Below, piece after piece: positions 1-6,957 of a stretch of 9,700 nucleotides of DNA (positions within the stretch are counted from its first letter, which is position 1; each line of letters starts with the position of its first letter). The DNA lies in the NCBI GenBank assembly GCA_947499755.1, contig CANMPU010000019.1, positions 1 to 9,700 of the forward strand. The letters are read 5' to 3'. The notes beneath the pieces are model-generated. The model searched no databases and had not been told where the DNA came from. It was given only the letters and a program-made list of their open reading frames with translations. This stretch comes from Betaproteobacteria bacterium. Lineage in GTDB: Bacteria > Pseudomonadota > Gammaproteobacteria > Burkholderiales > CANMPU01. Made by a program: the position numbers and the translations under genes.

Positions 1-2
1 TG

Positions 3-962
3 TTATTTGCGAAATTGTTCGGCGACGCGTTTAACTTCTTTTGTAACTAATTCTGCTGGTAGCCGAAATGTCGTGGTCTCGTGTACGCCATCGAGTTCGC
101 GCGCAGTCGCGACGCCTAAGCTACGCAATTTATCCATCACGCGTTGAACCAAAATTTCCGGAGCGGACGCGCCTGCGGTAATGCCGACCTTCGTCATATT
201 TTTAAACCACTGCGGTTCAATCTCAGTTTCATCTTGAATAAGATAAGCAGGTAAACCGTGTTGCTCCCCTACCTCGCGCAATCGATTCGAATTTGAACTA
301 TTGCGTGCACCCACGACTAAGAGCAAATCTACTTCATCAACTAATTGGCGCACGGCATTTTGCCGATTCTGCGTGGCATAACAAATGTCGTCTAGTTCGG
401 GGCCTTGAATCGCGGGAAAACGCTGCTTCAAGGCGTCAATAACATGGCGCGTATCGTCAATACTTAACGTTGTTTGCGTGACATAGGCAACTTGGTCTGG
501 AGTGTCGACAACTAATTTTCCAACATCTTCGGTCGTAGATACTACATAGACCTTACCCTTCACCGAGCCCATCGTACCCTCGACTTCTTCATGGCCTCGG
601 TGTCCTACTATGATAATTTCATACCCGCGATTGGAATAACGTTGCGCTTGTAGATGTACCTTCGTGACCAGGGGGCAAGTCGCGTCGATGATGTGCAATT
701 TCATCTGCTCGGCACGATCGACGATCGCGGTTGAAACACCGTGCGCGCTAAAAATTGTCACCGCACCGAGCGGTACTAAATCCAAACTTTCTACAAATAC
801 GGCACCGCGCGTTTGCAAATCATCAACCACATAGCGGTTGTGCACGATCTCATGAAAAACGTATACGGGCGGGCCATACATTTCCAGCGCAAGCTCGACA
901 ATTTCGATTGCTCGAACGACACCGGCGCAAAATCCTCTAGGTTGGGCTAAGAGTGCTTCCAC
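3..962 (-). CDS. ispH: 4-hydroxy-3-methylbut-2-enyl diphosphate reductase (IspH/LytB)
   Basis: Last enzyme of the MEP pathway: a cytoplasmic [4Fe-4S] enzyme that reduces HMBPP to IPP and DMAPP. The 319-residue length is normal. The three cluster cysteines are visible at C12 (PRGFCAG), C96 (DATCPLVTKVH) and C194 (DDICYATQNRQ). Substrate and catalytic residues are also present: H41 (VHNRYVV), H74 (SAHGV), H124 and E126 (GHEEVEGTMG), the TQTTLS motif near 162-167, and SSNSNRL near 222-228. The start is GTG at 962, with a modest Shine-Dalgarno (ATAGGT, 6 nt spacing). It reads 'GFCAGVVRAIE' where E. coli has 'GVDRAI', so it belongs to a different branch from the E. coli protein. It is divergent from dxs across 219 bp, and its stop lies at the left window edge, so downstream partners are not visible. 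Identification is very secure. Confidence 0.97.
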   Translation of the reverse strand: MEALLAQPRGFCAGVVRAIEIVELALEMYGPPVYVFHEIVHNRYVVDDLQTRGAVFVESLDLVPLGAVTIFSAHGVSTAIVDRAEQMKLHIIDATCPLVTKVHLQAQRYSNRGYEIIIVGHRGHEEVEGTMGSVKGKVYVVSTTEDVGKLVVDTPDQVAYVTQTTLSIDDTRHVIDALKQRFPAIQGPELDDICYATQNRQNAVRQLVDEVDLLLVVGARNSSNSNRLREVGEQHGLPAYLIQDETEIEPQWFKNMTKVGITAGASAPEILVQRVMDKLRSLGVATARELDGVHETTTFRLPAELVTKEVKRVAEQFRK

Positions 963-968
963 TATATT

Positions 969-974
969 ACCTAT
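969..974 (-). promoter_or_regulatory. Ribosome binding site of ispH
   Basis: On the minus strand ATAGGT lies 6 nt before the GTG at 962. It is a partial match to the anti-Shine-Dalgarno and supports the GTG start, which also gives the family's usual N-terminus with the first cluster cysteine at position 12. Confidence 0.5.
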
Positions 975-996
975 CTAAAATGTGTAAACTACCGAA

Positions 997-1002
997 ATTG
1001 TA
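997..1002 (-). promoter_or_regulatory. Possible -10 element for ispH
   Basis: The minus strand reads TACAAT (5 of 6 to TATAAT) about 35 nt upstream of the GTG start of ispH. I could find only a poor -35 at 16-18 bp (about 3 of 6), so this is a weak candidate. It is recorded because ispH must start its transcript in this spacer. Confidence 0.25.
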
Positions 1003-1005
1003 TTA

Positions 1006-1037
1006 AAAGTTAACCGAATTGTTCGCTAGGAAACTTT
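1006..1037. repeat. Inverted repeat AAAGTT/AACTTT in the ispH-dxs spacer
   Basis: AAAGTT (1006-1011) and AACTTT (1032-1037) form a perfect 6-bp inverted repeat with 20 nt between the arms. The arms are AT-rich and short, so chance is possible. It sits upstream of ispH and could be part of an operator. Confidence 0.25.
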
Positions 1038-1042
1038 ACGTT

Positions 1043-1070
1043 GCAGCCCCATATTTATTAGTATGGCTGC
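1043..1070. repeat. Inverted repeat GCAGCC/GGCTGC between divergent ispH and dxs
   Basis: GCAGCC (1043-1048) pairs with GGCTGC (1065-1070). With a 2-nt bulge (CC at 1049-1050) the pairing continues as ATA/TAT, and outside by one T-A pair (1042/1071). This leaves an 8-nt AT-rich loop. It is the most GC-rich element in an otherwise AT-rich spacer, and no T-run follows on either strand, so it does not look like a terminator. It could be an operator or a leader hairpin; the function is unknown. Confidence 0.4.
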
Positions 1071-1084
1071 ATAATGACATGATA

Positions 1085-1090
1085 TATAAT
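1085..1090 (+). promoter_or_regulatory. Perfect TATAAT hexamer, possible distal dxs -10
   Basis: TATAAT occurs at 1085-1090, about 90 nt before the dxs start and 15 nt after the GCAGCC/GGCTGC inverted repeat. No acceptable -35 lies 16-18 bp upstream, so it would need an activator or is a chance match in AT-rich DNA. Confidence 0.2.
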
Positions 1091-1118
1091 CGTTGTCTAG
1101 GCAGCGTACTAAAGGCAA

Positions 1119-1146
1119 TTGCACATTGGTTTTAGCATACTAAAAT
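1119..1146 (+). promoter_or_regulatory. Likely sigma70 promoter of dxs
   Basis: TTGCAC (1119-1124) and TAAAAT (1141-1146) are separated by 16 bp. The -10 matches 5 of 6 and the -35 keeps the TTG core. A start near 1153 would give a leader of about 30 nt before the dxs ATG at 1182. It is the best-placed promoter-like sequence in this spacer. Confidence 0.5.
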
Positions 1147-1181
1147 AGATAAACGCTGTTAGAAAACTTTGAATTCTTACT

Positions 1182-3083
1182 ATGGAACAAAACAACGAAT
1201 ATCCGCTCCTTAGAACGATAGATTCGCCGGAGGACCTGCGCAAACTTTCTTTGGCGCAACTTGAGCCTTTGGCGGATGAGCTGCGTAATTACCTTATTCA
1301 TTCTGTATCCGAAATCGGTGGTCATTTTGCTGCTGGTCTCGGCACCATTGAACTAACGATCGCGCTACATTATGTTTTTAATACCCCCACTGAAAAACTA
1401 GTGTGGGATGTCGGTCATCAGTGTTACCCACATAAAATATTGACAGGTCGACGCGATCAAATTGGCACAATCCGACAAAAAAATGGATTAACACCTTTTC
1501 TCAAACGCGCAGAAAGTGAATACGATGCGTTCGGTGCCGGACATTCCAGCACCTCGATCAGCGCCGCGCTTGGTATGGCAATCGCCGCCAAGCGGGAAGG
1601 CAGTGGCAGACGCTCCGTCGCGATTATTGGCGACGGCGGCATGACCGCGGGGTTGGCCTACGAAGCGCTCAATCACGCTGGCGCGCTGGACGTAAACTTA
1701 CTCGTCGTTCTGAATGATAACGACATGTCGATCTCCCCTAACGTCGGGGCATTATCTAGCTATTTTGCGCGCATTATGTCAGGGAAGATCTACACCACAG
1801 TTCACGAAGGCGGCAAAAAAGTACTCAATAAATTTCCGCCAATATGGGACCTCGCGTCGCGCGCAGAAAAACACGTGAAGGGAATGGTCACGCCCGGCAC
1901 TTTCTTTGAAGAACTGGGGTTTAATTATATTGGACCGATCTCTGGCCACGATTTACCGACGATGCTCAAAGTAATGACCAACCTCAAGCAGGTTAACGGA
2001 CCCTGCCTGTTACACGTCGTTACCAAAAAAGGCAAGGGCTACGCATTGGCGGAAGCAGACCCGGTTAAATATCACGGCGTCACCCCCTTTGATCCCAAAA
2101 CAGGGATCGTAGCGTCGAAATCCAAATCTGGGCCGACCTACACCTCGATTTTTAGCGACTGGTTATGCGATATGGCAGCGCTAGACGAAAGATTAGTAGG
2201 GATAACGCCCGCGATGCGCGAAGGCTCGGGCTTGGTTAAATTTTCCGAACGCTATCCCGAGCGCTATTTCGACGTCGGTATTGCAGAACAGCATAGCGTT
2301 ACCGTAGCAGCGGGCATGGCGTGTGATGGGCTAAAGCCCGTAGTCGCAATTTACTCAACCTTCTTACAGCGTGCCTACGACCAGATGCTACATGACGTGG
2401 TCATTCAAGATCTGCCCGTGTTATTTGCATTGGATAGGGCCGGATTAGTTGGTCCCGATGGCCCCACACACAACGGCAGCTTTGATTTCACTTTTATGCG
2501 CTGCCTGCCAAATATCGTGATCATGGCGCCTGCAGACGAAAACGAATGTCGTCAGATGCTCTACACCGGATTTCTCCTTAAAGGACCGGCGTCGGTACGT
2601 TACCCGCGTGGCAACGGCCCGGGCGTAACGGTAGAAAAAGACATGAAAGCCTTGCCGATAGGCAAAGCCGAAGTAAAACGCGCAGGACACAAACTCGCCT
2701 TCTTTGCCTTTGGCACCATGGTCACGCCTTCACTTGCGAATGCCGAAGAGCTCGACGCAACGGTTATTAACATGCGCTTTGTCAAACCACTAGATGAAGA
2801 AATGATCCTAGAAATTGGGGCGACGCACGACCTACTTGTCACCGTAGAAGAAAATGCGGTTCAGGGTGGCGCGGGCAGTGCGATCAACGAAGTATTACTG
2901 GCAAATAAAATTTCAAAGCAAGTGCTCAATATAGGGCTACCCGATCGATTTATCGAACACGGATCACGTGAAGAAATGTTGGAAGATGCCGGGTTAGACA
3001 AAGCAGGAATTCGTAAACAAGTCGAGTTTTTCTTCGGCAATGCCCTACTTCAATCCACGACGCGGCGCAAAGCGGTCGTTTAG
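1182..3083 (+). CDS. dxs: 1-deoxy-D-xylulose-5-phosphate synthase (Dxs)
   Basis: Thiamine-diphosphate enzyme that condenses pyruvate with glyceraldehyde 3-phosphate to DXP, the entry and main control step of the MEP pathway; cytoplasmic homodimer. The N-terminal domain shows H48 (GGHFAAGLG), WDVGHQ (75-80), HSSTSIS (121-127), the ThDP/Mg motif GDGGMTAG (150-157) and NDNDMSIS (178-185). The central pyrimidine-binding domain has [10 protein letters not shown] (341-350), the catalytic glutamate E369 with H371 (IAEQH), and DRAG (418-421) followed by THNG. The C-terminal transketolase domain has MRFVKPLDE and VTVEENA. At 633 residues it is slightly longer than E. coli (620), with a short polar tail. 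An in-frame TGA at 1170-1172 leaves ATG 1182 as the only sensible start, although I see no clear Shine-Dalgarno. The sequence reads as betaproteobacterial. It diverges from ispH and converges on ispG. Confidence 0.98.
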   Translation: MEQNNEYPLLRTIDSPEDLRKLSLAQLEPLADELRNYLIHSVSEIGGHFAAGLGTIELTIALHYVFNTPTEKLVWDVGHQCYPHKILTGRRDQIGTIRQKNGLTPFLKRAESEYDAFGAGHSSTSISAALGMAIAAKREGSGRRSVAIIGDGGMTAGLAYEALNHAGALDVNLLVVLNDNDMSISPNVGALSSYFARIMSGKIYTTVHEGGKKVLNKFPPIWDLASRAEKHVKGMVTPGTFFEELGFNYIGPISGHDLPTMLKVMTNLKQVNGPCLLHVVTKKGKGYALAEADPVKYHGVTPFDPKTGIVASKSKSGPTYTSIFSDWLCDMAALDERLVGITPAMREGSGLVKFSERYPERYFDVGIAEQHSVTVAAGMACDGLKPVVAIYSTFLQRAYDQMLHDVVIQDLPVLFALDRAGLVGPDGPTHNGSFDFTFMRCLPNIVIMAPADENECRQMLYTGFLLKGPASVRYPRGNGPGVTVEKDMKALPIGKAEVKRAGHKLAFFAFGTMVTPSLANAEELDATVINMRFVKPLDEEMILEIGATHDLLVTVEENAVQGGAGSAINEVLLANKISKQVLNIGLPDRFIEHGSREEMLEDAGLDKAGIRKQVEFFFGNALLQSTTRRKAVV

Positions 3084-3120
3084 TTTTACAAGAAAGACCT
3101 CTGCAATTTACCGAGCACCC

Positions 3121-3138
3121 TAAAAACCGCATTGCGGC
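3121..3138 (-). terminator. Weak intrinsic terminator-like hairpin for the ispG transcript
   Basis: On the minus strand the sequence reads GCCGC-AAT-GCGGT followed by a run of Ts. This is a 4-5 bp, almost all-GC stem with a 3-nt loop and five Ts. The form is right for a rho-independent terminator, but the stem is short. It lies about 230 nt beyond the ispG stop, so ispG mRNA would carry a long 3' tail. On the + strand it has no T-run and would not stop dxs. Confidence 0.35.
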
Positions 3139-3188
3139 ACCTGAATGCGCTTCAAACTTATTGGCGCAAAAGGCTTTTAATAAAATTC

Positions 3189-3216
3189 TTGTCATTTGAA
3201 TAAACTACTCTATACT
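3189..3216 (+). promoter_or_regulatory. Orphan sigma70-like promoter between dxs and ispG
   Basis: TTGTCA (3189-3194), a 16-bp spacer, then TATACT (3211-3216): 5 of 6 at both hexamers, the best promoter match I see in the window. It points rightward from the dxs 3' side toward the 3' end of ispG, where no + strand gene starts for over 1.4 kb. It could drive a small RNA or an antisense transcript into ispG, or be a fortuitous AT-rich match. Confidence 0.4.
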
Positions 3217-3222
3217 TTTTTG

Positions 3223-3390
3223 ACATACGCCCTTTCTTAGAAAAACGCCATAAAGCGTACAAGCGGTGTCACAAAGTGTTCGCTATAGTTGACGATGTGT
3301 TAGACACTTTGCTTCAAACAGCACGCCATTTGGCATATGGCAATATCTTTTACAGTAGCGTTCAAGTCCTTACGCTGTAACGCGTCGGGA
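3223..3390 (+). ncRNA. Candidate small or antisense RNA (speculative)
   Basis: This is the stretch a transcript from the promoter-like sequence at 3189-3216 would cover. It contains a short hairpin ACGC/GCGT (3245-3258), an 8-bp inverted repeat (3272-3311), GCCAT/ATGGC (about 3328-3344) and a hairpin around the ispG stop (ACGC/GCGT, 3372-3385) with five Ts a few bases later. No open reading frame of note lies in it. I do not recognise any RNA family. The 3' end is a guess, and the right end would overlap the ispG 3' end in antisense. Confidence 0.15.
3272..3311. repeat. 8-bp inverted repeat CAAAGTGT/ACACTTTG
   Basis: CAAAGTGT (3272-3279) and ACACTTTG (3304-3311) are perfect reverse complements separated by 24 nt, with a possible further G-U pair inside. 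A second, competing match exists between GTGTC (3266-3270) and GACAC (3303-3307). No T-run follows on either strand. It lies in the convergent dxs-ispG spacer, in the 3' tail of the ispG message or the leader of the candidate + strand RNA. Confidence 0.45.
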
Positions 3391-4521
3391 TTTTTCTGCG
3401 ATTAACACATCTAGTTCAGATTTCAACTTCGGTAAAATCTGATCGTAGGGAAAAGCACCTAACGATTGCGGGCCTTTTTTCAGGTTGACGTGGGTGGGGC
3501 CACACCAAAGGCCTAGGTCAGCATCATCGGTCTCACCAGGTCCATTGACCCGACATCCCATCACTGCGATGGTGATTTGCTGTTTTGCCGCATAAAGCGA
3601 CATTTCTTTGACTTGTTGCGCTAGTTCTATAAACGCTTCATTTTCCACTCGCGAACAACTCGGGCAACTAATAATATTAAGCGCCTCGCGATCAAATTTA
3701 ACCACGCTACGGACGCGGCCGGCATTGATGTCATCAATAATTTGCTGGCCAACTGAAATCTCTTCTTTTTTGCGCACATTCGGCAGCGTCAGCGAAACTC
3801 TAAGCGTATCGCCTATGCCACGGCTAATGAGTTGTTCGAATGCAATTCGCGTTTTTATAATTCCATCCGGTGGCAATCCTGCTTCGGTAACGCCAAGATG
3901 TATAGGCACGTCCGGCCGCAGTTCGGCAAAACGCTTGTTCACTTCAACCACCTTGTCCGGATCAGAATCTTTTAGCGATACGACGTAGCGCGTGAATCCA
4001 AGTTGATCAAGAAATTCACAATGTTCGATCGCGCTATCAATCATCGGGGAAATCGAGTCTTCTTTTGGATATTTTCCTTCCTTGGAAGGATCAACCGACC
4101 CGCTATTTACGCCTACGCGTAAGGCGCAATCTCGCTCCAGTGCCACATCGGCGATAAAGCGCACTTTATCCTGCCACGGTTTATTGCGCTCGTGATGATA
4201 CAGATGGCCGGGATTGTAGCGAATCTTATCGACGTAAGGTGCTACCAGGCGCGCCATGCGATAATATTCCTGTAAATCGGCAGATAAATTCGCCTGGGTT
4301 TGGGCGCGTATTTCTTTTAACGCCGTTGCATCTTTCTCGCTATCGACGGCAATGCGAATGACACCAGCACCGGCAGCAGCAATATCGTTCACCTGCGCAA
4401 CGGTCGCGTCGATGTCTTGTGTGTGCGTCGCGCACATGCTTTGCACAGCGATAGGATTGCTATCACCGATAGTGATGGACCCAACGCGCACCGCACGAGT
4501 AGGATTACGCTTTATTTTCAC
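3370..4521 (-). CDS. ispG: (E)-4-hydroxy-3-methylbut-2-enyl diphosphate synthase, flavodoxin/ferredoxin-dependent (IspG/GcpE)
   Basis: Penultimate MEP-pathway enzyme: a cytoplasmic [4Fe-4S] protein that reductively opens MEcPP to HMBPP, handing it to IspH. An N-terminal TIM-barrel-like region carries VQSM (27-30 region), RYNPGHL (101-107), RVGVNSGS (135-142), LGVTEAG (209-215) and [10 protein letters not shown] (235-244). The C-terminal domain holds the cluster ligands C286 and C289 (CPSCSR), C323 ([10 protein letters not shown]) and E330. At 383 residues it is the two-domain bacterial form, without the large insert of plant and chlamydial enzymes. It differs strikingly from usual beta/gammaproteobacterial IspG. 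'[12 protein letters not shown]', '[11 protein letters not shown]', 'SLKDSDP', 'PPDGIIKTR' and '[13 protein letters not shown]' recall planctomycete-type IspG (from memory, not searched). Extra cysteines sit at C30, C132, C168 and C340. The GTG start has a strong Shine-Dalgarno. Function is secure; origin is inferred. Confidence 0.96.
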   Translation of the reverse strand: MKIKRNPTRAVRVGSITIGDSNPIAVQSMCATHTQDIDATVAQVNDIAAAGAGVIRIAVDSEKDATALKEIRAQTQANLSADLQEYYRMARLVAPYVDKIRYNPGHLYHHERNKPWQDKVRFIADVALERDCALRVGVNSGSVDPSKEGKYPKEDSISPMIDSAIEHCEFLDQLGFTRYVVSLKDSDPDKVVEVNKRFAELRPDVPIHLGVTEAGLPPDGIIKTRIAFEQLISRGIGDTLRVSLTLPNVRKKEEISVGQQIIDDINAGRVRSVVKFDREALNIISCPSCSRVENEAFIELAQQVKEMSLYAAKQQITIAVMGCRVNGPGETDDADLGLWCGPTHVNLKKGPQSLGAFPYDQILPKLKSELDVLIAEKSRRVTA

Positions 4522-4524
4522 GAA

Positions 4525-4531
4525 ACCTCCT
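4525..4531 (-). promoter_or_regulatory. Strong Shine-Dalgarno fixing the ispG GTG start
   Basis: The minus strand has AGGAGGT ending 3 nt before the GTG at 4521. It is the strongest ribosome-binding match in the window and justifies choosing a non-ATG start that also gives the expected 'RNPTR.V..G' N-terminus. Confidence 0.75.
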
Positions 4532-4597
4532 GATTCCCTTCTGCATCGTTAGAACTTGGATAAGGTTGAACCAACAAACCCAATATAGTGTCTGTTC

Positions 4598-4603
4598 ATT
4601 ATA
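4598..4603 (-). promoter_or_regulatory. Likely -10 element of ispG
   Basis: The minus strand carries a perfect TATAAT about 75 nt upstream of the ispG GTG. The best -35 I can place (TTAAAG, 18-bp spacer) is poor, about 3 of 6. It overlaps the TATACT seen on the + strand at 4600-4605, so ispG and moeA could have overlapping divergent promoters. Confidence 0.4.
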
Positions 4604-4612
4604 CTGTAAAAT
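4600..4612 (+). promoter_or_regulatory. Possible -10 elements of the moeA operon
   Basis: Two -10-like hexamers lie head to tail on the + strand: TATACT (4600-4605) and TAAAAT (4607-4612), each 5 of 6. No convincing -35 lies upstream at 16-18 bp. The 130-bp spacer is the only gap upstream of moeA, so the operon promoter is probably here. I saw no molybdenum-cofactor riboswitch-like structure and no clear FNR-type palindrome. Confidence 0.3.
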
Positions 4613-4651
4613 GTGAATTCTCTTTAAGATCTACGGTGCGCCAGACGACCT

Positions 4652-5926
4652 ATGAATAGCCAGCCAACCTCTTTGCGTGAAATGAGCTGTGCCGATGATT
4701 ATGACCCTAATTCGATGTCGGTCGCAAAGGCACGCGCGTGGATACAGTCATTTCTCATCCCAGTAACTGGGACCGAAAAAATCAATATCCGCGCAGCGCT
4801 AGACCGCGTTCTGGCAGAAGATGTGAAATCACCATTTAACGTACCCGCGCACGACAATTCCGCTATGGATGGCTTTGCCGTGCGCTTTGATGACCTTAGC
4901 AGCGGCGAAGACGTGACGTTACGCGTAGTCGGCACCGCTTTTGCGGGCAAACCGCATTCGGCGTCCGTCGCTACGGGGGAATGTGTACGCATCATGACCG
5001 GAGCGGTGGTTCCGCCTGGCCTTGATACCATCGTGATGCAAGAGCGCGCAGTCTTGAAGGGCGAGCAAGTAACGATAGGCCCGGGATTTAGTCGTGGTCA
5101 AAGCATGCGGTATGCAGGAGAAGATATAAAGACCGGCCAGATCGCAATCTCCCGCGGCAAGATTGTGCGCCCCGCTGAGCTCGGCTTACTCGCTTCTCTC
5201 GGCGTAAGCGAAGTTTTGGTATTCCGACGTCTACGCGTTGCTTTTTTTTCAACCGGCGATGAGCTTTGTTCGATCGGCAGTACTCTGGGTGTGGGCCAAG
5301 TTTATGATAGCAATCGTTATACCCTATACGGAATGCTGACGCGCATGAATGTCGAAGTTCTCGATATGGGCGTTATCCCAGACGATCCAAAAAAAATAGA
5401 AGATGCATTTCTCCAAGCAGCGGCAATGGCGGACGTTGTGATCACCAGTGGTGGTGTCTCGGTTGGTGAAGCCGATTATGTCAAGGCATTGCTCACGAAA
5501 TTAGGCGAGGTAGTATTTTGGAAAATTGCCATGAAACCCGGCAGGCCGCTCGCCTACGGCAAAATAGGGAGCGCGCATTTTTTTGGATTGCCAGGAAACC
5601 CGGTCTCGGTGATGGTGACATTTTATCAATTTGTACGTGAGGCAATTCTGCTCCTAATGGGCGTAACCCAGCTCCCGCTTCTGCCTACTGTCAAAGTACC
5701 GTGCACCAATGCATTGAAAAAGGTGCCGGGGCGCATGGAATTTCAGCGTGGAATCTTGAGTCAAGACGCTCATGGTGCGTGGAGTGTACGTGCGAGCGGC
5801 GACCAAGGCTCCGGTATTTTAAGTTCTATGAGTGTGGCGCATTGTTTCATCATACTAGATGAGGCGCAGGGCGCGGTTAGTCCCGGCACGCTGGTAGAAG
5901 TGCAGCTCCTCGAAGGTTTAATTTAA
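4652..5926 (+). CDS. moeA: Molybdopterin molybdenumtransferase (MoeA)
   Basis: Inserts molybdate into adenylylated molybdopterin to give active Mo-cofactor in the cytoplasm. The 424-residue protein has the family motifs in order: DNSAMDG (68-74, with D73 matching E. coli D59), IMTGAVVP (114-121), GEDI (156-159), the MogA-like central domain with FSTGDEL (199-205), YDSNR (218-222), SGGVSVGEADY (266-276), KPGRPLAYG (295-303) and GLPGNPVSV (312-320), then the C-terminal beta domain (about 345-424). The first 35 residues ('SCADDYDPNSMSV') match what I know of betaproteobacterial MoeA. An in-frame TAA at 4625-4627 makes ATG 4652 the first possible start. No Shine-Dalgarno is evident, and the ATG at residue 11 is an alternative. 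First gene of a four-gene operon; moaA follows after 24 bp. Confidence 0.96.
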   Translation: MNSQPTSLREMSCADDYDPNSMSVAKARAWIQSFLIPVTGTEKINIRAALDRVLAEDVKSPFNVPAHDNSAMDGFAVRFDDLSSGEDVTLRVVGTAFAGKPHSASVATGECVRIMTGAVVPPGLDTIVMQERAVLKGEQVTIGPGFSRGQSMRYAGEDIKTGQIAISRGKIVRPAELGLLASLGVSEVLVFRRLRVAFFSTGDELCSIGSTLGVGQVYDSNRYTLYGMLTRMNVEVLDMGVIPDDPKKIEDAFLQAAAMADVVITSGGVSVGEADYVKALLTKLGEVVFWKIAMKPGRPLAYGKIGSAHFFGLPGNPVSVMVTFYQFVREAILLLMGVTQLPLLPTVKVPCTNALKKVPGRMEFQRGILSQDAHGAWSVRASGDQGSGILSSMSVAHCFIILDEAQGAVSPGTLVEVQLLEGLI

Positions 5927-5950
5927 AACCCAACCCGTAGAAAATATCCA

Positions 5951-6955
5951 TTGAACCTATTTGATACTCGTCAGCGTGTTTTACGAGACCTACGCATATC
6001 GGTCACCGATAGGTGTAATTTCCGTTGTGTTTATTGCATGCCCAAAGAAGTGTTTGGACTCGACTATCCGTTCGCTGACCGTCACCAAATACTCAGTTTC
6101 GAAGAAATTGAACGTCTCGCTAAAATCTACGTTGCGCTCGGTGTAAGCAAAATACGCTTGACCGGCGGCGAACCACTCCTGCGTCGCCATCTGGAAGCGC
6201 TCGTGGAAAAATTAGCGCGTATTGAGGGCGTAGAACTGACGCTGACGACTAACGGCTCGGCATTAAAAACGCAAGCGCGTGCACTGAAAGATGCGGGACT
6301 AAACCGAATCACCGTAAGCCTCGATGCGCTCGACGACAAAACGTTCACTGCGATGAACGATGTAAATTTTCCAGTAGAACGCGTGCTCGAAGGGATAGAA
6401 GAAGCGCAGCATGTTGGTCTAACGCCGATCAAAATAAATATGGTCGTAAAACGTGGTGTTAATGACCATAGCATACTTCCCATGGCAACCTATTTCCGAA
6501 AACACGGCCATATTCTACGTTTCATAGAGTATATGGATGTTGGTCATAGCAATGGTTGGCGCATGGATGACGTGGTTAGCGCACGTGAGATTATTGACAT
6601 CATCCATGCCGTTTTCCCACTAGAGCCAGCGCATAAAAATTATTCTGGCGAAGTCGCAAATCGTTGGCGCTATTGCGATGGCACTGGGGAGATTGGTGTG
6701 ATTGCCTCGGTCACACAAGCATTCTGTCGCGACTGCACCCGCGCACGTGTTTCAACCGAAGGCATGTTTTTTACTTGCCTGTTCGCAACGCAGGGCCACG
6801 ACCTTCGGGTATTGCTGCGCGGCGGTTATTCCGACACCGAAATAACAAAACATATTGTGGACATCTGGCAGCAGCGTGACGATCGTTATTCCGAAATTCG
6901 CACTCAGGCCACCGTCGCTCTTCCTAAAGTTGAAATGTCCTATATTGGCGGGTAA
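5951..6955 (+). CDS. moaA: GTP 3',8-cyclase, radical SAM (MoaA)
   Basis: Radical SAM enzyme for the first step of molybdenum cofactor synthesis: it converts GTP to 3',8-cyclo-7,8-dihydro-GTP, which MoaC turns into cPMP. The 334-residue protein has the SAM-cluster motif C22-x3-C26-x2-C29 (CNFRCVYC), the GGE motif in [10 protein letters not shown] (about 74-83), and the GTP-site cluster cysteines C259-x2-C262-x13-C276. It ends in the conserved Gly-Gly tail (IGG). The start must be TTG at 5951. The moeA stop is in the same frame 24 bp upstream, there is no ATG or GTG before the SAM cysteines, and the TTG gives the usual short leader. No strong Shine-Dalgarno is visible, so translation may be low or coupled to moeA. 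fdhD begins 2 bp after its stop. Confidence 0.96.
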   Translation: MNLFDTRQRVLRDLRISVTDRCNFRCVYCMPKEVFGLDYPFADRHQILSFEEIERLAKIYVALGVSKIRLTGGEPLLRRHLEALVEKLARIEGVELTLTTNGSALKTQARALKDAGLNRITVSLDALDDKTFTAMNDVNFPVERVLEGIEEAQHVGLTPIKINMVVKRGVNDHSILPMATYFRKHGHILRFIEYMDVGHSNGWRMDDVVSAREIIDIIHAVFPLEPAHKNYSGEVANRWRYCDGTGEIGVIASVTQAFCRDCTRARVSTEGMFFTCLFATQGHDLRVLLRGGYSDTEITKHIVDIWQQRDDRYSEIRTQATVALPKVEMSYIGG

Positions 6956-6957
6956 TA

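Larger units (their letters stand above)
963..1181. other. Divergent ispH-dxs spacer
   Basis: This is a 219-bp AT-rich non-coding spacer between two divergent MEP genes. It holds the candidate promoters and two inverted repeats listed separately. I see no open reading frame with coding character, no tRNA, and no match to the 25-bp IscR-type palindrome that would be an attractive guess for Fe-S enzyme genes. Confidence 0.7.

Noticed and set aside
963..1181. IscR binding site controlling ispH
   Set aside because: Attractive because IspH is an Fe-S enzyme, but neither inverted repeat in this spacer fits the IscR consensus.
3144..3170. TGCGC/GCGCA hairpin as dxs terminator
   Set aside because: The stem is 5 bp with a 13-nt loop and is followed by A-rich rather than T-rich sequence on the + strand, so it does not fit an intrinsic terminator.
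3608..3988. 126-codon open frame on the + strand opposite ispG
   Set aside because: It lies entirely antisense to well-conserved ispG coding sequence. The product is Ser/Thr/Arg-rich with no recognisable motif or ribosome site, as expected for a shadow frame.
4522..4651. Molybdenum-cofactor riboswitch or FNR-type site upstream of moeA
   Set aside because: The spacer is only 130 bp, AT-rich and lacks the extended multi-stem structure of Moco RNAs. I also found no convincing TTGAT-N4-ATCAA palindrome.
4699..5031. 110-codon open frame on the - strand opposite moeA
   Set aside because: It is a shadow of the moeA N-terminal domain, without its own ribosome site or any recognisable protein features.
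6127..6483. 118-codon open frame on the - strand opposite moaA
   Set aside because: It is antisense to the conserved radical SAM barrel of moaA. The composition (Ser, Thr, Arg, Phe) is typical of a reverse-frame shadow and no domain is seen.
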